64,000 nucleotides of DNA from Lycocorax pyrrhopterus obiensis. Lineage: Eukaryota > Chordata > Aves > Passeriformes > Paradisaeidae. Below the pieces are notes generated by a model. The model was not told the origin of the DNA and did no database searches. It saw only the letters and a list, made by a program, of their open reading frames with translations. The stretch is taken from positions 8,300,808 to 8,364,807 of the forward strand of contig JACSVZ010000007.1 of NCBI GenBank assembly GCA_014706295.1, in the 5' to 3' direction. The position numbers and the translations under genes are program-made. Shown one piece after another: positions 38,603 through 48,013 of this stretch (the stretch's first letter is position 1; each line of letters starts with the position of its first letter).

Positions 38603-40974
38603 TGTTGCCTGGCTTATGGAAATTTAGCAGATCTCATCTTTTTCTTCTCCAGCTGAGTGAAGTGTTATCTTTTTAATTCAAAAAAGGTTTGCTGTATGGA
38701 AAAACTGTCTTGCCTTGTGAAAGGACAGGTAGGAACAATTTTAATGCACTTTCCATGGATCTTTTTGCTTATGATGTGTAACCTGCACAGATAGCTGATG
38801 CCATATCCACAGTGGCTATGAGCAGGGGCTGGGGTTCTCCTCCAGTTGATGTCGTGTGTCACTCAGGATAACCAGTGCTTCCAGCACTGCCAGCAACTCT
38901 GTTTTTCCCTTTCTCACCTACTGGGTTTGGCCAGTGGTTTCAAATCCATGTGCTGGGGAAACTCAGTTCTCTGTGAACCTGTAAAACCTGGCGTTTAAAA
39001 ATGAGCCCATTATGCTTAGTTTAAATTCATTTTCCGGCCCTCATTAGCTGTGTTTGGGGGTCAGAGGAAGGTTGAAACCACTTTTAATGTAACCAACACG
39101 AATTTAGTGTTGGATACCACAGCAGTGGTTGCAGGGTTGTCTTTAGTTCACGTGCTCTGGGACAGCTCTTGGTCTGGTTACACCCCTGTGGAACATTTCA
39201 GTTGTAATTGCACAGCGAGGGAGAGCTTGGAGCAGTCAAACTGAATCCAGCAGGCCCGGAAGGGAGCGCTGCCCTTTCCCAGCCGTGCCCTGAAGGCAGG
39301 GAGCGGGTGGAAAGCCCAGTTAGGTCGGAATTCCTTCTTGTGTGGCATTCCAGAAGGTGAGATAGGAGGGAGGAGTTTGGGGATGGTGTGTGCTTTGTGT
39401 GCACCTGAACCGTGCACAAGGGACCTGTGCTGAAGGTTGTGGTCCTGCCTGGGGCTTTCAGGACACTTCTCTGCAGCCAAAAGCTGAGGTGTAAATAACT
39501 GTAGTACTGAGGGGTGGCTGTTTGTGCTAAGATGGAGTCTCCTGGCTGGAAAACTTGTTCAGGCTACTCTGAAAAGAGCATGAGCACAGCAGGAAAAATG
39601 TCTGTCCCAGGGCTGTCATCCTGGCAAATTAACAATTGACTTGGAATTTTTTTTTCTGATGTGTTATCCGTAAGGAAAATATGCTGTTGGGGGTGTGCAA
39701 GGCAGGTAAACAGGTACAACACCTGTCCCAGGAGAAGGGAGATCTTCCTCTCCTCTCCCGTGAGCTGTGCTTACACTGGCTGTTGTCTGGGGAAATGCCA
39801 CCTTGGTAAAAGGCAATAATTGATTATTAATTGATTAATAATTGAAACCGATAACTTCTGTTCCAAGATTCCATCCTGTATTTATGGTTTGCCTGTGCTG
39901 AGAGAGGTGGAAATGTTTTCCTACCTGTGTTGTCTGCTGGTCACTAAAAACAGACTCCAATCTTCTTGTGTAAACTATATTCTCCTTATTTTTCCTGACC
40001 TCACCAAGAAAACTGGAATTGGAGAAATGATCCTAATTCTTTCCCTTCTCCACACTGCATCTGTACCACTTGATGGTCCCGCCAGGACCTGTCATGGGGT
40101 GAATGAGAAAAATAAGTTATTTTGCTGATACGATTGGATATAAGGTATTTTGCTGTGGATTTGAACTCTTTTGTAGTAAATCTTATAAATCTTTATAAAG
40201 ACTGGAACAGAAAGCCATGGAAAAACAGCCTGGCTTGAAGGCTTTTTGCCAGACTGGTGCTGGCGACAGAAAAGTGGATGGTCAAGGGCTTTGCTGGTCT
40301 GGGCTTCCAGTTTTGAATAATTAGAAGCTGAAAACTTTGTGACAAATCACAGCAGAGGACTCATGTGGAATTTGGGAAGAGTTTGATGGCACTGGGAGAT
40401 GTAACAATTTCCAAGGTGTTCATGTAAACAAGGAAGCAGATGGAGCCTCTGAACTAGAAGTGCCTTAATGAAGGTTTTGTACCATGGAGTAACTGGTGAT
40501 GGAAAATGAGCGTTGGGGCTGTTAAAAGGTGGAAGAGCCATCTTTCCCCTTGAAAAAAACCTGAGGCAAAGGGGTGTCCTGGCTGGTTCTGGGTTTGGAA
40601 GTGGACTTTCCAAGACTTCTGAAGAAAGGGGAGGGGTTTTTCCCCATTTTCTAGAATTCTGTCTCATTAAGAAGAGTTGTCTGAACCCGGTGCCCTCTTG
40701 GTTCCCTGGGGAGAGGTGGGCAGGACTGGAATATATTGTTTTATTCAGCCTCTAATCAGTGGGTTTGCCTTTGGTTGTGTCTAAAGTCAAGGGGGAGCTG
40801 CTGTCTCCAGTGAAACAAAGCTCCTTCCTCAGCTGAAATGTTTTCCAGCAGCGCTGGGAGGTTGGGCTGCTCTTCCCTGGCCCTGTGTTTCCAACAGGGC
40901 GAGGTTTGTGTGTGCCTTTCCTTAGGACAGGTTCCTCCTGTCGGCAGCTTGTGTCTGTGCAAGCTGTGGTGGCT

Positions 40975-41470
40975 TTGGGATGGATGGAGAGATCCTCAGG
41001 GGAGTCCAGAGGAGGCCAGGAAGGGCCAGGAAATGCTTCAAGAGCTGCAGCATTACACAGACAGGCTGGGAGAGCTGGGAATATTCAGCCTGGAGAAGAG
41101 AAGGCTCTGGAGAACCCTTAAAGCCCTTTCCAGTGCCTAAAGGGGCTTCAAGGGAGCTGGAGAGGGATTCGGGGAAGAGCCTGGAGTGACAGGACAACGA
41201 GGAATGGCTTCCCACTGCCAGAGAGTGGGTTTGGATGGGATATTAGGAAGAAATTCTTCCCTATGAAGGTGCTGAGGCCCTGGCACAGGTTGCCCAGAGA
41301 AGCTGTGGCTGCCCCTGGATCCCTGGAAGTGTCCAAGGCCAGGTTGGACAGAGCTTGGAGCAACCTGGGATAGTGGAAGGTGTCCCTGACCGTGGCAGGG
41401 GGTTGGAACTGGATAATCTTTAAGGTCCTTTCCCACCCAATCCATTCTGTAATTCCATGATTCCAACATC
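40975..41470 (+). repeat. CR1 retroposon, longest copy on the left arm
   Basis: About 0.5 kb of the CR1 3' part. It starts before 'aggccaggaagggccagg', includes 'cagcctggagaagagaaggc' (end of the reverse-transcriptase reading-frame region of CR1), 'tggatgggatattaggaaga', 'gtggaaggtgtccctgaccg' and the terminal 'attctgtaattccatgattc'. Plus orientation; mirrored at about 52,169-52,664. Coding capacity is lost. Confidence 0.92.
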
Positions 41471-41841
41471 TCTACACATACGGAGAGCCAAAGCACAATG
41501 CACAATCTTTGGCACCTGATCCTTAATGTCACTTTGGTGGACTGGTGTTGGGAAACAAGACCTATGGATGGACTGATGAAGTCAGTCAATATTTTTTGCC
41601 TCCTGTGGTGGAAAACACCTGGGATTCCTTTCCTTGCAGAGCTGCTTGTGGTTAAACAGCAGGCAGTGCTTACGGGAATAATCCCTTGGCTGATCTTTAT
41701 CTTCTCTTGGTGGTTATTAATAGTGGCAGGGAGTTGTCTCCAGGATACCCAAACATCCCGGTGCCACTGTCCGTGTCCATGGGTGTTCATGAGATTCCAA
41801 GGTGGGACCCAAAGCTCTGGGAGTGTGGATCTGTTACCTAT

Positions 41842-43576
41842 TTCCATGCAGAGTAGGAAATAATTCCTTTTAATTTTGTGTCCATTTCTAATTCCCAATG
41901 AATTTCAGGAGGGGTGGAATACCCTGTCTGTTAAATCAGTGCCTTTGAAGCTAATTTGAAGAGACACACAAAACCTTGGCTTATTTTGGAAGTCCTAATG
42001 AGGAAGGACCAGGATTATTGTTGCTTCTGCCTCTTGCAGGGTTGAGAATCCTACTAGTTCCATGAATGAAAACAACAGGATAGGTGTTCTGAGAGTCCCT
42101 TGGCAAATTGCTGACAAGGGAAAGTCTACACCAGGGTCTTGCCTGTGGCACCTGCAGCTGCCCTGGCCGCTTAAAGGCTCCAAATCCAGTGGTATTTGAG
42201 GTGAACTGTGGCAGATTGGAGGAAAAAACGCTTGGGATTAATTTACTGCAAGAATTGGGTTTTGGCGAGGGAAAAGCCACATCCATGGACATGGAGGGGA
42301 CCTTCCACCCAGAGCGGCTCCTGGCCGTGGCTGAAAGGTCTGTGAGTGGAAGACAGGAATAGATGGACTCACAACTCAGTTGGAAAATGTTTTCCACAGG
42401 TCCTGGAGGTTGATTTGACAGGTGTTCCCTTTGGAAACCTCTGGTGTTGCCATTCTCTCCTGTCCCTGCCGCTCTCTCGCCACAGCTCTCGTGTCATTGT
42501 CCCTTGGCACGAGGTGATTTCCCTCTCTTTTGCTACTGGAAGGGACTGGGAGCTTCCCAAGCAGCTGGGGACAGGACTGGCTGGATCCTGTTAGCTCCTT
42601 CTGAGGGGAATTTGATCTAACCCTGCTGGCTTCTCCTGCAGCAAGGACTGCTCCCGTGTTCCCTGTCACCAGGGAATATTTGGCAGCCAAGCGAAGGAGA
42701 GGAAATGAAATGATGTTTGCAGCAGGCACAGGTGTGTCTGTGCTGGCCATGTACAGAGTGTCCTTGGAATCATGGAATCCTTCAGGTTGGAGGAGCCCTC
42801 AGAGATCACGGTACCCAACCGTTCCCTGGTGCCGCTGAGGCCACCACTGTCCCATGTCCCCAAGTGCCACATCCGCACGGCTTTAAATCCCTCCAGGGAT
42901 GGGGCCTCCACCACTGCTCTGGGCAGCTGTGCCAGGGCTGGACAGCCTTTCCACTAGGAGGCTTCCCAATATCCAGCCTAAACTTCCCCTGGTATCACAT
43001 GAGGCCGTTTCCTCTTATCCATTTTAAATGGTTCCAATCATTCCATTCTCTTTTCATCACCACGGGTGCTTTTTTTCTGTCTGTTTTTATCTCTGCTGAG
43101 AATGTGAGTTTTTATTCCAGTCCTTTGGCAAAGCTCCTGGCTAACTCCAGGTTCATCCCTTTATTTTCCCTGATTTTGCAGGAATGGCCTCTGGCAGCAA
43201 TGTCCTGGACAAGGTGGCCTCTGCCGGGGCTTTAACAGCGACTGCCAGATCCAGCTGCTGTTCCAGGCCTCGGCCATGACGGCCAAGTCAGGGAAAGAAC
43301 CCTGGCCCGTGCTTCCCTCCTGAGCCCTCGGTCTGCAGGGAAATGAACGTCTCAGGCAGTTCATACAGCTCTGTTTAATCCCTTATGGATTAGGATGGTT
43401 TTCTGGGAGCAGGCTGTCCATCCTGACCTGTTTCCTTCCCTCTCCCTGTCAGGCTGTACCTGCGGAAAGGCCGAGGTGAGACCAGGATCTGTAAAATCTA
43501 TGACTCTCCGTGTCTTCCCGAGGCTGAAGCCATGTTTGCTATCAATGCTGACGGAGTGGGAGATGCTAAAGACTGA
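41842..43576 (+). pseudogene. RAD51 (pseudogene): RAD51-like pseudogene, intron-containing, left copy
   Basis: RAD51 is the recombinase that forms filaments on single-stranded DNA in homologous recombination. Recognisable pieces, in order: a weak nucleotide match to the FHQRRSEIIQ region at 41,842-41,867; a degraded Walker A/TCQLP region at about 42,050-42,175; 42,264-42,338, read GEGKATSMDMEGTFHPERLL (family: [20 protein letters not shown]); 43,182-43,290, matching the DVLDNVAYARAFN…YQASAM exon with a 2-base and a 1-base deletion; and the terminal exon 43,453-43,576, 40 residues plus stop ([11 protein letters not shown]…GVGDAKD), which agrees with my memory of vertebrate RAD51 throughout. 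The exon with the Walker B and L2 parts, between the last two pieces, is missing or unrecognisable. Intron-type gaps and an AG acceptor before each of the last two exons argue for an unprocessed duplicate. A CR1 lies in one intron. It cannot encode an active recombinase. The functional RAD51 is expected elsewhere. Confidence 0.8.
42765..43015 (-). repeat. CR1 retroposon inside the RAD51-like pseudogene (left arm)
   Basis: Reversed CR1 tail 'ttggaatcatggaatccttc', then 'gtgccacatccgcacggctt', 'ctccagggatggggcctcca' and 'tatccagcctaaacttcccc'. It separates the 42,338 and 43,182 exon remnants. Mirrored at about 50,624-50,874. Confidence 0.9.
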
Positions 43577-44113
43577 AAACTCCTTTTCTTCCCCTGAAGC
43601 CCAAGACTCTGTGCCCATGAGAAGCTCCTTTCTTGGTGGCACCTTAGGGATCCTTCCCACGGCAGCGGGTGGAGGAAGCTGCAGTGTATCAGCTTGGGAA
43701 CCGTCGGGACACACTGAGCACAGCCAGAGCTGTTGGGAAGAGATTCCCTCTGGGCTGCAGGCACAGATTAGGTCAGTGTGCTTCCTCGGCAGCATTCCCA
43801 GAGAACCATACCCTGCGTGTTTTCCTGGATCCCACCATGGACACGGTGCAGCAGAATCTCGGTGGCCACAGCTGGGAACTTGGTGAATTGGAAGCAAAGC
43901 TGAAGGGTTTGTCCACTAAGAGAAGTGGTGATTTATAAACCAAAGCAGAGTGGTATTCCACATGAGGGATTTGGGATTGGTGATGGTCCCAATCCATAAT
44001 CTTTCTGTTCATTTTCTTTTGGATGCTGCAACCTGCTGGCTTGGGGGAGCTGTTCCTTTACATTTCAGTTTCATTTTCTGTATTTCGTTAATTCTCTGTG
44101 GAAATCTGCTTTA

Positions 44114-44119
44114 AATAAA
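44114..44119 (+). promoter_or_regulatory. Polyadenylation signal downstream of RAD51-like terminal exon
   Basis: AATAAA about 540 bases after the pseudogene stop codon. It may be the inherited 3' end of the RAD51 transcript unit. Confidence 0.45.
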
Positions 44120-44844
44120 AAAGGCCCCTGAGGATATTGATGATGTCCCGGGTTCCTGGGATTCACAGGTGTGTGTTCAGACCAAGGACTGTTCTGGCTG
44201 GCAGAAGCGGCACCAATCTCCCAGGAATCTCAGTCTGGGTTTGTCTTTTCTCCCAGTTCTCCTCAGTTTGGGGGTGCAGTGCAGCCCTGCCCCATGGATC
44301 TCCTAGAAGAGTTTTGGGGGTTAAAAAGGTTCTTTTATATTCTGCAATATTTCTCTAGAACTCAATTAAAAAGAATAAAACTGTATCCATGTGATCTTAA
44401 TTGGTTTATTTTCATTAGTTAATTAAAGCAAATCATTGAGAAGGGGCTTGAGCACCCCTTGGTTGGAGCTGGCAGCTCTTCTTTGTTTTCTCTTCATTCT
44501 CTTAATTTCTTTCAATTATTTCTTAAGCAATTACTGCAATTAAGATACACAATGAGGAGAACAGCATTGCTGCCCTGCTGGATTGGGAAACCCAAGTGCA
44601 ATTCCTTGGAGAGATTGAGGGGATGGGGAGCTGAGCCTCAGGCTGGGTTTTGGCAGTGGGAATTCAGTGAGGAGGGGAGATCCCCTAAAATTTCTTAAAG
44701 CCAGTTGTGCTGGGTTTGGGTGTCCCCACCTCAAAAAAGGATCCTGGTTAAAGGGGACTTGAGGAAGCAGCAGAATGTGCTGGGGGGGGGGCTGTGCTGG
44801 AGCCCCCAAACCCTGGTCAGGGATGGTGGGCAGTGCCAGGTCCA

Positions 44845-45025
44845 CAGAGACACTATGGAGGGGCTGTGCTGGGATCCCCAAATTCCAGCCAGGAATGCTG
44901 GGCACTGCCAGACCTTGTGGAAAGGCTGTGCTGGGACCCCCCAAATTCTAGCCAGGAATGCTGGGCACTGCCGGACTTTTGGGACACTGCCAGACTTTTG
45001 GGACACTGCCTGGTCCAGAGAGATT
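44845..45025 (+). repeat. Minisatellite, ~60-base unit (left arm)
   Basis: About three units of 'gctgtgctgggatccccaaa' plus 'ttccagccaggaatgctggg' and 'cactgccagacc', the last followed by two short 'acttttgggacactgcc' units. The mirrored copy is at about 48,617-48,797. Confidence 0.85.
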
Positions 45026-45626
45026 TCCCATTATTTTCTGTTGTGCTCAGCACCTGGCATTTCATTAGAGTCCCACAGGCTGAAAATCCCATGTGAGCAG
45101 CTGGAATCACACAGAAGCCAGTCCGGGAGAGGAAATCAGCTGTTCCACAGATTTATTTTTCCCAATACGTTTAAATTTAAAGCAGAACACTGCCTGCCCC
45201 CCTCCCCCCCCACACCCCGACCCCATATCTTTTATTTTTGGGGCTTCTCTATGACAATTATCTGCCTACGACGTATAAAAAATTCCAGAAAGAGTCCCCG
45301 GCGCTGCGGGGACCGGCGGGGTTTGGAGGGTGCCGGGGCCGTGGCGGGACCGCGCCCGGAGCCCCGGCGGGGCCGCAGCCGGAGCAGGAGCGGCGGCGCC
45401 GGGCTCGGCCCCAGCGCCCGTCCCGGAGCGACTCCTCCCGCCCGCGGCGATCCCGGTCCCCATCCCAGCCCCGTCCCGCCCCGGGACCCCCAGCGGACAC
45501 GGGCAGGACCCGGACCCGAAGCCCCGGTGCCGGGAGCAGCCCCGGTTGGGCCCAGGTGAGAGGGGCAGGGCCGCGGGCGATGGTCCCGCCCCCATCCCGG
45601 GCAGGGCGGGGCTCCGGGGCCGGGCG

Positions 45627-45800
45627 GGGCCGGGGCTCCGTGAGGCGGGGCCCGGAGGGGGCTGGGCGGGGCCGGGGCTCTGTGATGCGGGGCCGGGGCT
45701 CCGTGAGGCGGGGCCGGGCGGGGCCGGGGCTCCGTGAGGCGGGGCCCGGAGGGGGCCGGGGCTCCGTGAGGCGGGGCCGGGGCTCTGTGAGGCGGGGCCC
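45627..45800 (+). repeat. GC-rich tandem repeat, six copies (left arm)
   Basis: Six near-identical copies of 'ggggctccgtgaggcgggg', two with CTCTGTGA variants, separated by 'cccggaggggg' or 'ccgggcggggcc' linkers. Confidence 0.88.
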
Positions 45801-45845
45801 GGAGGGGGCCGGGCGGGGCCGGGCGCGGCTTCAGGGGCGGGGCCC

Positions 45846-45892
45846 GGGCCCGGCTCAGGTGCGCGGGGCGGGCCCGGCTCAGGTGCGCGGGG
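45846..45892 (+). repeat. Two-copy E-box-containing direct repeat (left arm)
   Basis: 'cccggctcaggtgcgcgggg' occurs twice in direct orientation. Each has a CAGGTG E-box core. Mirrored on the right arm at about 47,748-47,795. Confidence 0.7.
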
Positions 45893-46028
45893 CCCCAGCG
45901 CGGCTGCGCGGGGCGGGGCAGAGGGGATTTAATCGCCGGAAATCGGCCCCCGGCCATTTGCTCACTCAGAGCGCTGGGCGGGCGGGAGGTCTCTGTCCGG
46001 GCTCCCCGGGTGAGGCGCGGGGGCTTCG

Positions 46029-46312
46029 GCCTCCCCTCCTGTCCCCTCCTCTGCCTCTCCTTCTTTCTCCTCGTGTTCCCCTTCTTTCTCCCCCTTTCCT
46101 CCGCTTCCCTCTCTCCCCCAAACCCTCCCCCTCCCACACTCCCTCTTCCCCTGTCCCTACCCCGCTACCCCCTTCTATTCCCCCTCTCCCCCTCATCCGG
46201 CCTTTCCCTTCCCCTCCCGCTTCCCTCTGCACCCCGCTCCCACCTCCCTACCCGTCCGCATCCCCCCCATCTCTCCTCTCTCCCCGCCCTCCCCTCTCCT
46301 TTCCCCGCAGCC
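46029..46312 (+). repeat. Polypyrimidine tract (left arm)
   Basis: About 280 bases, almost all C and T on the plus strand, ending in 'tctcctttccccgcag', a textbook splice-acceptor shape. An AATAAA follows at 46,334-46,339. Confidence 0.85.
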
Positions 46313-46555
46313 GCGGGGCTCGGGGCGCCGGAGAATAAAGCCCAGAGGGCCGGAGCCCGGCGCCCTCGCTGGAGCCCCCACACGGGGCGGGACCCGCTCG
46401 GCGGCTCCCCCCATGCAGTTCACAAGCACCGCCCGACACCGCCGGGGCTCCGGCTGTCCCCACATCACACTGGGGGCTCCCCGGGTGGGGTCGGGGCTGG
46501 GGGTCAGGGAGGGCCCCCTCCTCAGGAGGGGGTCCCGGGGGGGGTTGGGGGGATG

Positions 46556-46578
46556 GGCCGCCTCCTCCGGAGGCGGCC
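46556..46578. repeat. Short perfect hairpin in the central block
   Basis: Ten-base perfect arms GGCCGCCTCC / GGAGGCGGCC around a 3-base loop. Several similar CCCCTCC…GGAGGGG inverted repeats flank it (about 46,513-46,532, 46,599-46,618 and 46,645-46,670). Confidence 0.85.
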
Positions 46579-46734
46579 TGGGGGGAGGGGGTAGGGAGGG
46601 CCCCCTCCGGAGGGGGGGGGTCCCGGGAGGGGGTCGGGGTGGGCCCCTCCGGAGGAGGGGGCCCGGGGAGGGCGGAGGGGGAACTTTCTCCCCCTCCAGT
46701 CCCTCCTCCGGCCCTCCTCCTCCGGACGTGGTCC

Positions 46735-46897
46735 TCCCCGGGGGGGGGCAGGCAGGCCGGGAGGGGCCGTGTGTTTGGCTGGCGAGTTCTGTGTCTGTTC
46801 ACGCTGCAGAGTGACGTGACCCCCTCTGCTTCCCCCCCCACCCGCCCCCTCCCCGGTCCGGAGGCAGGGGTCAGGTCCCGGGGAGGGGGCCGGGAGC
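46735..46897. other. Non-repeated spacer at the centre of the inverted repeat
   Basis: The two arms stop pairing after '…gtggtcc' at 46,734 and before 'ggaccac…' at 46,898. The ~163 bases between are GC-rich but do not mirror each other; they include 'gtgtttggctggcgagttct' and 'gtgacgtgac'. Exact borders are uncertain by several bases because of G/C runs. Confidence 0.8.
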
Positions 46898-47329
46898 GGA
46901 CCACGTCCGGCAGGAGGAGGGCGCCGGAGGGGGACTGGAGGGGGAGAAAGTTCCCCCCTCCGGCCCTCACCGGGCCCCCTCCTCCGGAGGGGGCCCACCC
47001 CGACCCCCTTCCCGGGACCCCCCCCTCCGGGGGGGCCTCCTACCCCCTCCCCCCAGGCCGCCTCCGGGGAGGCGGCCCATCCCCCCCACCCGCCCTGGGG
47101 ACCCCCCTCCTGAGGAGGGGGCCCTCCCTGACCCCCAGCCCCGACCCCCCCCGGGGAGCCCCCAGTGTGATGTGGGGACAGCCGGAGCCCCGGCGGTGTC
47201 GGGCGGTGCTTGTGAACTGCATGGGGGAGCCGCCGAGCGGGTCCCGCCCCGTGTGGGGGCTCCAGCGAGGGCGCCGGGCTCCGGCCCTCTGGGCTTTTAT
47301 TCTCCGGCGCCCGCAGCCCCGCGGCTGCG

Positions 47330-47606
47330 GGGAAAGGAGAGGGGAGGGCGGGGAGAGAGGAGAGATGGGGGGATGCGGACGGGTAGGGAGGTGGGAGCGG
47401 GGTGCAGAGGGAAGCGGGAGGGGAAGGGAAAGGCCGGATGAGGGGGAGAGGGGGAATAGAAGGGGGGTAGCGGGGTAGGGACAGGGGAAGAAGGAGTGTG
47501 GGAGGGGGAGGGTTTGGGGGAGAGAGGGAAGCGGAGGAAAGGGGGAGAAAGAAGGGGAACACGAGGAGAAAGAAGGAGAGGCAGAGGAGGGGACAGGAGG
47601 GGAGGC
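47330..47606 (+). repeat. Polypurine tract (right arm mirror)
   Basis: Mirror of the polypyrimidine tract at 46,029-46,312; nearly all A and G on the plus strand. Confidence 0.85.
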
Positions 47607-47837
47607 CGAAGCCCCCGCGCCTCACCCGGGGAGCCCGGACAGAGACCTCCCGCCCGCCCAGCGCTCTGAGTGAGCAAATGGCCGGGGGCCGATTTCCGGC
47701 GATTAAATCCCCTCTGCCCCGCCCCGCGCAGCCGCGCTGGGGCCCCGCGCACCTGAGCCGGGCCCGCCCCGCGCACCTGAGCCGGGCCCGGGCCCCGCCC
47801 CTGAAGCCGCGCCCGGCCCCGCCCGGCCCCCTCCGGG

Positions 47838-48013
47838 CCCCGCCTCACGGAGCCCCGGCCCCGCCTCACGGAGCCCCGGCCCCCTCCGGGCCCCGCCTCA
47901 CGGAGCCCCGGCCCCGCCCGGCCCCGCCTCACGGAGCCCCGGCCCCGCATCACAGAGCCCCGGCCCCGCCCGGCCCCCTCCGGGCCCCGCCTCACGGAGC
48001 CCCGGCCCCGCCC
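47838..48013 (-). repeat. GC-rich tandem repeat, six copies (right arm mirror)
   Basis: Six copies of 'cctcacggagccccgg' with one 'catcacagag' variant; same copy number as the left arm. Confidence 0.88.

Larger units (their letters stand above)
33738..41840. other. No gene recognised between TALDO1 promoter and RAD51-like remnant (left arm)
   Basis: About 8 kb with no exon I can assign. It contains three CR1 fragments (listed separately), a pentanucleotide repeat and many short open frames without family resemblance. A non-coding transcript starting from the TALDO1 CpG island is possible. Confidence 0.4.
29629..46734 (+). repeat. Left arm of a large inverted repeat (at least 17.1 kb)
   Basis: This segment recurs in reverse complement at 46,898-64,000. 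Checkpoints: TALDO1 exon 1 at 32,559-32,655 pairs with 60,974-61,070, exon 2 at 30,340-30,463 with 63,166-63,289, and exon 3 at 29,828-29,935 with 63,694-63,801. The RAD51-like last exon at 43,453-43,576 pairs with 50,062-50,185. The left boundary given is only where the window's right edge falls in the mirror; the repeat may extend further left. Substitutions are sparse, and indels shift the coordinate sum between 93,629 and 93,654. Confidence 0.97.

Noticed and set aside
41137..41898. 253-codon open frame present in both arms
   Set aside because: It is mostly CR1 read backwards; its conservation between arms reflects the duplication, not selection.
42264..43576. DMC1 or another RecA-family paralogue as source of the remnant
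   Set aside because: The terminal exon has RAD51-type residues ([20 protein letters not shown]), not the DMC1 pattern.
41842..43576. Processed (intronless) RAD51 retrocopy
   Set aside because: AG acceptors and intron-sized gaps separate the exon remnants at expected exon borders, and no poly-A tail is seen.
44705..45559. 284-codon open frame over the minisatellite
   Set aside because: It translates the 60-base repeat and then the GC island in one frame by chance; no family resemblance and no conserved start.
45238..46338. Very long open frames (up to 366 codons) in the central GC-rich block, on both strands
   Set aside because: Stop codons are rare in such GC-rich DNA. The frames overlap in several phases, are Pro/Gly/Arg-rich, follow the tandem repeats and resemble no protein.
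46735..46897. Missed-adapter fold-back read as the source of the palindrome
   Set aside because: Arms differ by structured indels and repeat-length changes and are split by a unique spacer; a fold-back read would give identical arms apart from read errors. Haplotype misjoin remains possible.
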